Source: Myxococcales bacterium (GTDB lineage Bacteria > Myxococcota_A > Polyangia > Polyangiales > Houyiibacteriaceae). Taken from it: a stretch of DNA of 53,325 nucleotides. The notes beneath the pieces were generated by a model. The model did no database searches. It was not told the origin of the DNA and was given only the letters and a program-made list of their open reading frames with translations. Location of the stretch: assembly GCA_029863605.1 (NCBI GenBank), contig JAOTVB010000003.1:84333-137657 (forward strand), in the 5' to 3' direction. Below are positions 32,147 to 40,450 of this stretch, piece by piece (the stretch's first letter is position 1; each line of letters opens with the position of its first letter). A program made the position numbers and the translations under genes.

Positions 32147-33106
32147 CTACTGGCTGGTCGTGTCTTCGGGATCGGTCGGCAAGGTTTCCCGCTCGTCCGT
32201 GACTGGCTCGTACCTTAGAAGGTCCTCGACGCGTTCGAGTAGCTCACCCTCGAAATGCACCGAGAAACGAGGCTCGAGTAGCTTGCTGCGCACCCGCCAA
32301 ACGACCGGGTCGGCCGGATCCCTCAGAACGACTGGCGTGGCGCCCGCGAGCACCCAAGGAGAGCTCAGGATGGCGTCGTTGAGCGCCAATCGAACCTGCG
32401 ACGCATCGTGATACCCCTCGAGCCTCACGACGACCTCGTGCTCTGCCTCGGCGCCGGAATCGTAGACCATCGGCGCCCCGACCATGGCCCGGTTCGGAAC
32501 GGTCAGTCGATGGCCTTGTCCGTCGCGTAACCAAGTCGCTCGTAGCGAACGACCTTCGACGGTGCCTTGAAAGCCGTTCCCAGACACCCACATGCCCTTT
32601 TTTACGCGGCGCTCGCTCGCGAGAACAATGCCTGCGACGACATCCGCGAAGAGATCGCGAACCGACCACCCAGTGACGATCGCGAGGATCACGAGCCCAT
32701 AGAGAAACCAATCGCGGCCAGCGGGCAATAGCTGGAGAGCGATCGCAAGCACGAGCCCAAGCCCGGTAAGGCGCAGGAGCATGATGAGTGCACCCATGGC
32801 GCGACGTATGGGCACGTTGACCGTTATCCATGCACGCGTTCGCTCGGCAACGAAGAGCGCGAGGCCCACTCCGACAAGCGACAAGAACAGAATCAGAAGC
32901 GGCCGACGCTCGTGTGGCGATTCTTCTTCGGTCTCGTTTGTGGAAGGTTCGGTCTCCTCGGACTCGAGATCGGTGTCGAGTCGCTCGTCAATCCGCGGCC
33001 GATTCGAGCCTGCCTCCTGCGGCGACGGTTCTTGTGCAATGCCGGGCGAGACCAACAGCAGCGCGATGAGGGCGCCAAGCGGCATGGTGCAACGAAGAAA
33101 GGCCAT
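32147..33106 (-). CDS. Secreted-leader MscS-type mechanosensitive channel protein
   Basis: A 319-residue MscS-family protein. The start is ATG 33104-33106, overlapping the previous stop as TGATG; a GTG 12 bases upstream is possible. It has a signal segment (MAFLRCTMPLGALIALLLVSPGIAQ), an acidic Glu-rich linker (about 35-65), membrane helices, and the MscS beta domain with VRDLFADVVAGIVLASERRV, GMWVSGNGFQGTVEGRSLRATWLRDGQG and LTVPNRAMV. It would release ions under membrane tension. It is the last gene of the K+ operon, so it is likely a turgor release valve. The pore helix is short of the Gly/Ala pattern of E. coli MscS. Confidence 0.83.
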   Translation of the reverse strand: MAFLRCTMPLGALIALLLVSPGIAQEPSPQEAGSNRPRIDERLDTDLESEETEPSTNETEEESPHERRPLLILFLSLVGVGLALFVAERTRAWITVNVPIRRAMGALIMLLRLTGLGLVLAIALQLLPAGRDWFLYGLVILAIVTGWSVRDLFADVVAGIVLASERRVKKGMWVSGNGFQGTVEGRSLRATWLRDGQGHRLTVPNRAMVGAPMVYDSGAEAEHEVVVRLEGYHDASQVRLALNDAILSSPWVLAGATPVVLRDPADPVVWRVRSKLLEPRFSVHFEGELLERVEDLLRYEPVTDERETLPTDPEDTTSQ

Positions 33107-36100
33107 CACAGCACCCACCCTCTCTCGGCAAATACCCTCCCGAGCGCACCGCGCAGGTGGACCGCGATCACGAACGAACCTTCTCGTTCGTCGAGCAGGC
33201 CGAGATGAGCCAATCGGCTGAGCTGTGCCTGCGCCGTGTTTCGGTCGAGGCGAAAGAGGCGTGCTTGGCCGGCGTCATCCATCCAACCTTCGCGTGCAAT
33301 TTGATAGAGGTTCACCAGTATGTCGTCCGGCAGGCGCTTCACACGAGCGTACGGCGACGCCGGGATAGGCCCGACGTGCACGACATCGTCCTCGATCCCA
33401 CGGATCGAAGCCAACCACAATCGGAGCGCGTCGCGCACCAATCCCCCGGTGGCCTCGTGGAGCTCGTGAAAGTACTGGTCGTAGGGCCGTCGAATTCGGC
33501 TCGCACCTCGTGCGAACATGCCCTCGATCGGCGAGCCGTCACCCCGGTCGAACGAATGCTCGTAGCCGCTCAAACGGTGCCGCGCCATGACAGCCGCTTG
33601 CAGCTCGTGCTCGTTTAGCGGCTTGAGCTTGATCACTTCGGGAAACGCATCTCTGAGCGGCGCGACCGTAGACGCAAAATTCCAGAACAGCACCGCACCA
33701 TGCGCCAACCAGCGGCGGCGTCCCCCTTCTTCGATGATCCCCGAGACAAAACGCCGCAGGGGATCGAAGCCGCCGGGCGCCATCGACAACATCCAATGAA
33801 GCCCGTCCACGACGACCAGCTGACCCTCGGGCTTGTCTTGGAAGATCGCGTCGACGTCCTCGACCGTCACCGGCGCGGTGAAGACCACGCGCTTCACGTT
33901 CTTCCAGCGTCGGCTCCGGACGATCGCGCTCGATACCGCGGCCTTGCCCACCCCGTCGACGCCAACGAGCGCGACGGACCGCAATCGCCCCTTGATCTCG
34001 CTAGAAAGGACAGCCTCGGCGCGGCGGATTTCCTCCTCGCGACCGGTCAACACATCGCCGGCCTCCATCGTGTCCGCCGCGAACAGGCGTCGGTACACGA
34101 GGGGCAAGTCGATCGAGACTTCAGGCGCTGCAAACGCGCCGGCAGACAGACCTTTGGTGGGTATCGCGGCGATGAGTCCGAGGCTCTCACCCCAACGCTC
34201 GAGCCGGTCCTCGCCGAACACGGCCCGTAGGCCGCCCCGGACCTGGCGCTTGAGCCGTTCGATCCGAGGAACACGCTCAGCTTGCTCGATCATACGGAGG
34301 CCGCTTGCTGCCCGGCGCATCGCCTCCAGTCGCGACTTGCTGAATGTGCCCTCTGCCAATTCGCTTCGGAGGGTCTCAAGCGTGCCGAGCGATGCGTCAC
34401 GCATCTCGGTCTCGATCAGAGAAGGCCAACCCTTTGCTTCGGCGAGCATCTCTTCGAGCGAGTTGTAGCTGCGCTCGAGCTGCCCATAGACCATGTCGCG
34501 AAGAAGAGTGTGCATCTCCTCGGGGACCGCCTCGTCATGGACGATTTCGAGCTCGGCGGTAGCGAGCTCGACGTTGAAGGCTACCGCGCGCTCGAGCTCC
34601 TGAAGGAGGTTCGCGAGCGGCTGCGCCTTTTCGGCGAGCTCGCGGCGACTTGCGAGCAGCTTTGGCGCTACCTGACTGTCAATATAGGTGAGCACTACCT
34701 CGCGGAACGGCACGTCGACCTCGGGCAGAGCCGTCGGCAGCCGCCATTCACCGGTCTGGCGCTGTCCGACCGTGACCCGGTAACGAGGCGTGAGGCCGCG
34801 GCAAGCATCGACCAATGTGTCGAGCAAAAAAGCGATTTTGGAATCGTCGCTCAGGTCTTGGTAGAGCTCGGTCGTGATGCGCACCGCTTCGCCAGTGACC
34901 TTGCTGGTTGCCTCGGTCGTCTGCTTCAGCGCGGCCGCGAGCTCTTCGCCCGAAAAGTCTTTTTCGAGCTCCTGATTCAGCTGCTGGAGCGTAGCCTCTA
35001 GGGTCTCACTCACCCGCTCCACCTGCGAGATTGCCCGGCGCCCCACCGTGTTGGTGAGGCGTGACACGTACTCCGCCACGGTGTCCTTGATACGCGCCTC
35101 GAGACCTAGAAGCTCGAGCTCCATCGCCAGCGACGAGTATTCCCCTGAGCTTGCCTTACGAAGGTTCGCGACATCTTTCGTCAGCGTTTCCATCGCGCGC
35201 ATCCGGGTCGCAAAGCGGCGACTGGTACGGCGCTCACTATTCGGCAGATCGAGCGTGCCAAACGTCGGCAGGTCTTCTTTCATTTTGACGAAGCCGCCCG
35301 CCAGGGCACTCGCGGCTCGGTGCGTGCCGTCGCTTGTGATGCGCACCACTTCGTCGAGGGCGAGGGCAAGCTCTTCTTCCACGTCGTGACGCAAGCGCAC
35401 CAGCTGTTTCTCCAGGTCCACGTCTGGATCGGACCCGACGTGTACGATTCCGTCGTAACCTGCCATCACCCCGTCGAAGAGACTCCTCGTGCGGGCCGCA
35501 AGATGTCGGTCGGCCTCTACGAAGAGCGCCGCTAAAGCCTCGAGACGTGCAGGGGCGTCGTAAGAGAGATGGAAGCGACCGAGCGCACGAAATTTGACGT
35601 CGCGCGTCGGCGGGCCTTGCCCCAGTGCTTTCCGCCAGCCACGCCTGAGCTGCAACATCGGTCGCCGAAGCCGTTTCCAAGGAGAATCATCCTTGTGTGT
35701 CTCGTACGACCGTGACTCGTAGGGGGCGACGACGATCTCGGGGAGAGCGTCCACTACACCGTCCAGGTCTTGAATCATGGTCTCCGGCGTCCAGGTTTGC
35801 TTCGCCAGCGTGACCGACCGACCCAGCACGATCCCGCGCCAATGGGCCGCCAGGTCGGCTTGCGCCGATCGCAACATGGTCACCAGCTCCTCTCGGTCGG
35901 CATCGTTCTCGGCTCGAGCCTGCACCGTCAATCGCCGATGATGCCGCAGAAACTCACGGCGAAGGTCACGCAGATACTGGGCGGAATCGGTTTGGAAGTC
36001 GCGAAGGGGACCCGTCGATACCTCTCGGACGATGCTCTGCAAGTCGCCAGCGAGATCCTGCATGCGCGCGTTGAGCTCGACGCTTTGCGTCTCCAGGGGC

Positions 36101-37620
36101 GGACCCCACAGATCCTTTTCACCGATGTGTTGCGGCCAGGGCTCGAGCCGCTTCCGAGCGCCGGTTTCCTCGCTCTCCGGTCGAATCGAAGGTGGCCTGA
36201 CCGAAAGGTGTCGGGTGGGCGCGATCGAAGAGCGACCGGTGATCGTTTCGCCCGCCAGACCGAGCCCCATCTTGAACATCACGGGGCCGACCAGCTCGTT
36301 GATCGCCACCCCTCCGATGATCAGGGTCTCAAGGGAAGTGCCAAGCTCACCGAAGGTGCTTCCGATGATCGCCGCCAACAGGATCGAGACCCCCGCCTGG
36401 GATACGAAGCCCATCCAACCGAACTGCCGAGTCGCTTCATCGGCCTTGCCGATCCAAGCACCGGCCTTGGTGCCTGAGTAGATACCCAAGCCACGCACCG
36501 CGACGAGCGCGACCGCGAACAAAGCCACCTCCCGCAGCTCTTCCAGATGGAGCTTGGCCCCGGCGAGCGTAAAGAAGACGACGTAGACGGGCAGCGACAG
36601 CCGTTCGACCGTTTCGATCAGTCGATGCCCCGTCTTCGAAAAGTTGGAAACGCCAAAGCCGGCCGCGAGGAATACCAAGACCGGATCCCATCCGAGGGCC
36701 CCCGCGATGTATGCCACGAGGTAGACGACGCCGACCACGAAAATCAAAAGCTCTTGATTGACGAACCGGATGTAGAGAGCCATCAAGCCGCCGACGACCA
36801 CCGCGCCAAACAGGATCGAAACTAGGATGTGCTGGAGCAGGTATGCACCGATGCCGCCTTCAATGGCCGTGACGCCGAGCTGCTGACCGACGATCACTAC
36901 GGCAACGGCAAACGCGACGACCACGACGACGTCCTTGAGCACGACGACGGAGAGGACGTTCTGGGTCATCGCACCCTTGGCCCTCGATTCCATGATCACG
37001 GCGATGGTCGCCGCCGGAGAGGTGGCCAAAGACACCGAGGCCACCATCGCGCCGACCGCGAGTGCTGCCGTCACAGGGAGCCCCTCCAGGCCAGGCAGAG
37101 CGACGACCGGCACGGCACCCGAGATCAGCCAGACAAACGCCGTGACCAACACGAAGACAGAAATCAGCTGTGCGGCCAGGATCCCGGTGATCGCGCGAAG
37201 CCCCTTTTTGAGGCCGTCCAGCTTGAGCTCTCCACCCGCGGTGATCGCGATCAAAGCGACGGCCAGAGTGTCGAACAAGCTCAGCTGCTCGATGACCTCG
37301 TCGTTCAGGATGCCTTTGTCGAACGGTGGAGGAAGCGCGAGCCCGGATACCGACTTGGCGAGAGATGGGCCGAACAGCAAACCGGCGATCAGATACCCCG
37401 TGATGTGGGGCAGCCGAATCTGGCCCACGAGGCCGCCGATGGTGTAGCTCGCAAGGACGACGAACCCCAGCGCGAGCATGGCGGTCGGGTCGAAGGGACG
37501 ATCCGCAAGCTGCTCGAATTGATAGAGCGCCACCATTCCGAACAACAACAGCACGATGACGGTAATCTGCCGGCGTGCGTGGGATTCTTCGCCCGGCGGC
37601 GGCATGCTGTAGGTGCCCAT
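33106..37620 (-). CDS. CPA2-type cation/proton antiporter fused to a helical domain, P-loop ATPase-like domain and winged-helix tail
   Basis: A 1504-residue protein. Residues about 20-455 are a Kef-type CPA2 antiporter (ITGYLIAGLLFGPS at 73-86, ATSPAATIAVIMES at 199-211, LKDVVVVVAFAV at 228-239 with Asp230 as the likely ion-coupling residue). Residues about 515-1150 are almost entirely predicted helix with Glu/Arg-rich coiled-coil character. Residues about 1185-1400 look like a STAND/AAA-type NTPase: GVDGVGKAA at 1220-1228 is a Walker A with Ala in place of Ser/Thr, LVVVDG at 1268-1273 is Walker B, and LKPLNEHELQAAVMARHRL resembles a lid. Residues about 1430-1500 resemble a winged helix (NTAQAQLSRLAHLGLLDEREGSFVI). 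Known Kef proteins end in an RCK domain; none is seen here. It lies between trkH and the MscS gene with a 2-base gap and an overlap. No frameshift is visible. Confidence 0.8.
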   Translation of the reverse strand: MGTYSMPPPGEESHARRQITVIVLLLFGMVALYQFEQLADRPFDPTAMLALGFVVLASYTIGGLVGQIRLPHITGYLIAGLLFGPSLAKSVSGLALPPPFDKGILNDEVIEQLSLFDTLAVALIAITAGGELKLDGLKKGLRAITGILAAQLISVFVLVTAFVWLISGAVPVVALPGLEGLPVTAALAVGAMVASVSLATSPAATIAVIMESRAKGAMTQNVLSVVVLKDVVVVVAFAVAVVIVGQQLGVTAIEGGIGAYLLQHILVSILFGAVVVGGLMALYIRFVNQELLIFVVGVVYLVAYIAGALGWDPVLVFLAAGFGVSNFSKTGHRLIETVERLSLPVYVVFFTLAGAKLHLEELREVALFAVALVAVRGLGIYSGTKAGAWIGKADEATRQFGWMGFVSQAGVSILLAAIIGSTFGELGTSLETLIIGGVAINELVGPVMFKMGLGLAGETITGRSSIAPTRHLSVRPPSIRPESEETGARKRLEPWPQHIGEKDLWGPPLETQSVELNARMQDLAGDLQSIVREVSTGPLRDFQTDSAQYLRDLRREFLRHHRRLTVQARAENDADREELVTMLRSAQADLAAHWRGIVLGRSVTLAKQTWTPETMIQDLDGVVDALPEIVVAPYESRSYETHKDDSPWKRLRRPMLQLRRGWRKALGQGPPTRDVKFRALGRFHLSYDAPARLEALAALFVEADRHLAARTRSLFDGVMAGYDGIVHVGSDPDVDLEKQLVRLRHDVEEELALALDEVVRITSDGTHRAASALAGGFVKMKEDLPTFGTLDLPNSERRTSRRFATRMRAMETLTKDVANLRKASSGEYSSLAMELELLGLEARIKDTVAEYVSRLTNTVGRRAISQVERVSETLEATLQQLNQELEKDFSGEELAAALKQTTEATSKVTGEAVRITTELYQDLSDDSKIAFLLDTLVDACRGLTPRYRVTVGQRQTGEWRLPTALPEVDVPFREVVLTYIDSQVAPKLLASRRELAEKAQPLANLLQELERAVAFNVELATAELEIVHDEAVPEEMHTLLRDMVYGQLERSYNSLEEMLAEAKGWPSLIETEMRDASLGTLETLRSELAEGTFSKSRLEAMRRAASGLRMIEQAERVPRIERLKRQVRGGLRAVFGEDRLERWGESLGLIAAIPTKGLSAGAFAAPEVSIDLPLVYRRLFAADTMEAGDVLTGREEEIRRAEAVLSSEIKGRLRSVALVGVDGVGKAAVSSAIVRSRRWKNVKRVVFTAPVTVEDVDAIFQDKPEGQLVVVDGLHWMLSMAPGGFDPLRRFVSGIIEEGGRRRWLAHGAVLFWNFASTVAPLRDAFPEVIKLKPLNEHELQAAVMARHRLSGYEHSFDRGDGSPIEGMFARGASRIRRPYDQYFHELHEATGGLVRDALRLWLASIRGIEDDVVHVGPIPASPYARVKRLPDDILVNLYQIAREGWMDDAGQARLFRLDRNTAQAQLSRLAHLGLLDEREGSFVIAVHLRGALGRVFAERGWVL

Positions 37621-37622
37621 CG

Positions 37623-39113
37623 TCAGCGCCTCCAGAAACCCGGTAAAATCAACGCGAACAAGGTGAAGAACTCGAGTCGTCCGAGTAGCATCGCCAGAAC
37701 GAAGAAAAGCTTGCTACCCGCGGAGTACGCAGCGAAGTTGTCCGGCCCCTGATGGAAAGGAGCAGGGCCCATGTTGGAAAGGCAGGTGAGCATCGCTCCA
37801 AACGCGGTCGGCATGGGGACGCCCTCGACGAGCGTGACGAAGAGAATGCCAACGGCGAGACATCCCATGTAGATCAGGAAAAAAGAGGCAACATCGGCAA
37901 GCACCTGGCTGCTGATCGAGGCTTTCCCCATACGGACCAGCTGAACCGAAGCGGGCCGAAAGCTCTTCTGCACCTGCGCGACGGCCTGCTTGCCCATCAG
38001 GACCGCGCGCTCGATCTTGATGCCTCCTGCCGTCGAACCAGAGCACCCACCGACGAACATCAAAAAGATGATGATCGCAAGCGCCGTGGAGCTATAGACC
38101 GTGTAATCATCGGTGCCATAGCCCGTGGACGAAATCGTCGTGGCGACCATGAAGAAGGAGTAGCGAAACGACGTCAACACATCGTCGTGGACATCCAAGT
38201 TGAGGATCGTCAATACGGTCACGGCGACGACTACGATCCTCACGTAGGACCGAAACTCGATATTCCGTACCAGTCCGCGCCAGTTTCCGGTTCGAATGAG
38301 CCCGTAGTAGAGCCCGTAGTTCACGCTGCCGATCAGCATGAAGGACGCAATCACGTATTCCACCGAGGGTCGATTGAAGCCGCCGACCGAGCTGTCGAGC
38401 GTCGAAAAACCACCCGTCGACATGGTCGTGAACGCGTGGCAAACCGCATCGAACAAGTCGAGCCCGAGAAGCTTCAACAGAATGACCTCGAGCAAGGTTA
38501 GTGCTGCGTAGAGCTTCCAGAGGGCGAACGAGGTCTCGGCGATACGCGGCCGGAGGCCCTCGGCGGTAGTTCCCGGCACCTCGCCCCGAAAGAGATGCTT
38601 GCCGCCTGCGCCGAGGTTCGGGAAAACCGCCACGAACAAGACGACGATGCCCATGCCGCCAAGCCATTGAATCAGCGACCGCCAAAGGAGCAACGGCCGA
38701 GAGAGCCTTGCCTCGATGTCGGTGATCACCGTCGCGCCTGTCGTCGTCAATCCGCTCACCGATTCGAAGAACGAATCGACCGGAGACATGCCAGCGCCCA
38801 ATACGAACGGAATCGCCCCGCACACACCCGCCGAGACCCAGATCAAGCTAACCGCAAGAAGGGCTTCGCGTCTGGAGATGCGTTCGGAGACGAACTGCCG
38901 TCCGTAGAAAAAAGCCGTCGCACCGATGGCACATACGATCGCCGCCGAAATGCCGAGCGCAAGGGCTCCGCCCTGCGGCCGCGTGAGATCCGGCGAAAGC
39001 CGGTCCCACACCAACGCAACCGCTGCGCAAACCGCGATCATGGCACCGATTCCGAGCACTACAGCGCCGACCGGGCGAATAACACCTCGAAAGTCTCTCG
39101 CTTGGGTGCTCAC
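37623..39113 (-). CDS. trkH: Trk-type potassium uptake protein TrkH
   Basis: A 496-residue K+ channel-like uptake protein with four pore-loop repeats: SGLTTTGATVI, FTTMSTGGFST, ISSTGYGTDD and CLSNMGPAP, each with the filter Gly. The start is GTG at 39111-39113, overlapping the trkA stop as GTGA; the frame extends further but overlaps trkA without similarity. It works with the cytosolic TrkA NAD(H)-binding ring encoded immediately upstream. Only 2 bases separate its stop from the fusion antiporter ATG. Confidence 0.93.
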   Translation of the reverse strand: MSTQARDFRGVIRPVGAVVLGIGAMIAVCAAVALVWDRLSPDLTRPQGGALALGISAAIVCAIGATAFFYGRQFVSERISRREALLAVSLIWVSAGVCGAIPFVLGAGMSPVDSFFESVSGLTTTGATVITDIEARLSRPLLLWRSLIQWLGGMGIVVLFVAVFPNLGAGGKHLFRGEVPGTTAEGLRPRIAETSFALWKLYAALTLLEVILLKLLGLDLFDAVCHAFTTMSTGGFSTLDSSVGGFNRPSVEYVIASFMLIGSVNYGLYYGLIRTGNWRGLVRNIEFRSYVRIVVVAVTVLTILNLDVHDDVLTSFRYSFFMVATTISSTGYGTDDYTVYSSTALAIIIFLMFVGGCSGSTAGGIKIERAVLMGKQAVAQVQKSFRPASVQLVRMGKASISSQVLADVASFFLIYMGCLAVGILFVTLVEGVPMPTAFGAMLTCLSNMGPAPFHQGPDNFAAYSAGSKLFFVLAMLLGRLEFFTLFALILPGFWRR

Positions 39114-40450
39114 TCGCCCCTCGGTCGAAACAGTCGTTCCACTGTTGCCCGGGCATCTTTCGTGGTCATCAGGATCACGCGGTCGCCAGGGTGCACGATG
39201 TCTTTGCCACGTGGGATGATCACGTCGTCGCCATGGACGATCGCGGCCAGCAGAGAGCCACGCGGCAGGTTCATGCGATGCAGGGGCTTGTTGACGGCCC
39301 GGCATCTCGGGCTCGCCGTCAGCTCGACCACTTCGGCCTGACCGTCTGCGAGGACCGTCAAACTATGGATGCCACCGCTCCGTGAGAACCTCAAAATCTG
39401 ATCCGAAGCGACCGTTCGCGGCGATAGGACGATATCGATCCCGAGTTGTCGATAGATCGACGTGTAATCGGCGCGTTGGACGATCGTTGCCGTCCGCTTG
39501 CATCCCGCGCGCTGTGCGAGCAGCGCCGCCATGAGGTTGATTTCGTCGGCGCGGGTGACGGCGGCAAAGAGGTCGTACGTTCCGACCTCTTCTTCCTCGA
39601 GGAGCGCACCATCGGTGCCATCGCCGTGCACGACCTGCACGTTCTGGAACTCGCCGCTAATCTCCTCTGCGGTGGCGAGATCGCTCTCGATCATCATGAC
39701 GGTGGCTTCCTGCTGAAGCAGCTCTCGGGCCAGCGCCTTGCCGACGACGCCGCCTCCCACGATGCAAACGCGTCTGGCCTCGCGCTCTTTGCTGAACAGG
39801 CGCTCGGCCGCGAGCACGCCCTCGGGCCGGCCGATCAGGTACACGCGATCGCCCTTTACCAAGACGTCCGCCCCACCTGGCACGAACAGATTGCCATCGC
39901 GGACGACCGCGCTCACCAGCGTATGCGCCGGGAGCTCCACCGCAGACAAAGGCTTGTTGAGCACGCGCGAATCGCCGAGGTCGATTTGCACGAGCTCGAC
40001 CCGTTCTTGTGCGAGGTCGACGACATCAGACGCGCCGTAGGACCTCGCGATGCGGCTGAGCTCCTGGGCGACAAGCACGCGCGGATTGATCACCACGTCG
40101 ACCCCGAGGAGCCCGTAGCGGATCCCTTCGGTCCATCCGGACCATGCCGTGCCTTGTACCCGCGCGACCACATGCTTGGCGCCCAACTGCTTCGCCGCGA
40201 GCGCAGCGATCAAGTTCATCTCATCGTGGTCGGTGACCGCCACGACCAGGTCCGCACGGACCACCCCCGCAGCTTTCAATAGCGTTTCGCTAGCGCCGTA
40301 GCCCACGATCGAGGCGACATCGTAGTGCTCCTCGGCGTACCGAACCGCCTTGCGACTCGAATCGACGGCAACGATGTCATGCCCCTCCTTGTCGAGGACG
40401 CTGAGCAAATGGCGCCCGACTTCGCCAAGGCCTATGACGACGATGTTCAT
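39110..40450 (-). CDS. trkA: Trk potassium system peripheral protein TrkA
   Basis: A 446-residue protein with two tandem RCK units, each a Rossmann domain plus TrkA-C. The first begins MNIVVIGLGEVGRHLL, the second VCIVGGGVVGKALAREL near residue 230. It binds NAD(H) and gates TrkH. The ATG overlaps the antiporter stop as ATGA, and its stop overlaps the trkH GTG. It may also regulate the antiporters in the operon, which lack their own RCK domains; this is inference. Confidence 0.95.
   Translation of the reverse strand: MNIVVIGLGEVGRHLLSVLDKEGHDIVAVDSSRKAVRYAEEHYDVASIVGYGASETLLKAAGVVRADLVVAVTDHDEMNLIAALAAKQLGAKHVVARVQGTAWSGWTEGIRYGLLGVDVVINPRVLVAQELSRIARSYGASDVVDLAQERVELVQIDLGDSRVLNKPLSAVELPAHTLVSAVVRDGNLFVPGGADVLVKGDRVYLIGRPEGVLAAERLFSKEREARRVCIVGGGVVGKALARELLQQEATVMMIESDLATAEEISGEFQNVQVVHGDGTDGALLEEEEVGTYDLFAAVTRADEINLMAALLAQRAGCKRTATIVQRADYTSIYRQLGIDIVLSPRTVASDQILRFSRSGGIHSLTVLADGQAEVVELTASPRCRAVNKPLHRMNLPRGSLLAAIVHGDDVIIPRGKDIVHPGDRVILMTTKDARATVERLFRPRGE

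Noticed and set aside
33106..37620. Antiporter-NTPase fusion as an anti-phage STAND (Avs-like) protein
   Set aside because: The NTPase tail recalls STAND proteins, but the neighbours are K+ transport genes in one operon, no other defence gene is near, and no repeat-type sensor domain is visible. Kept only as an alternative.
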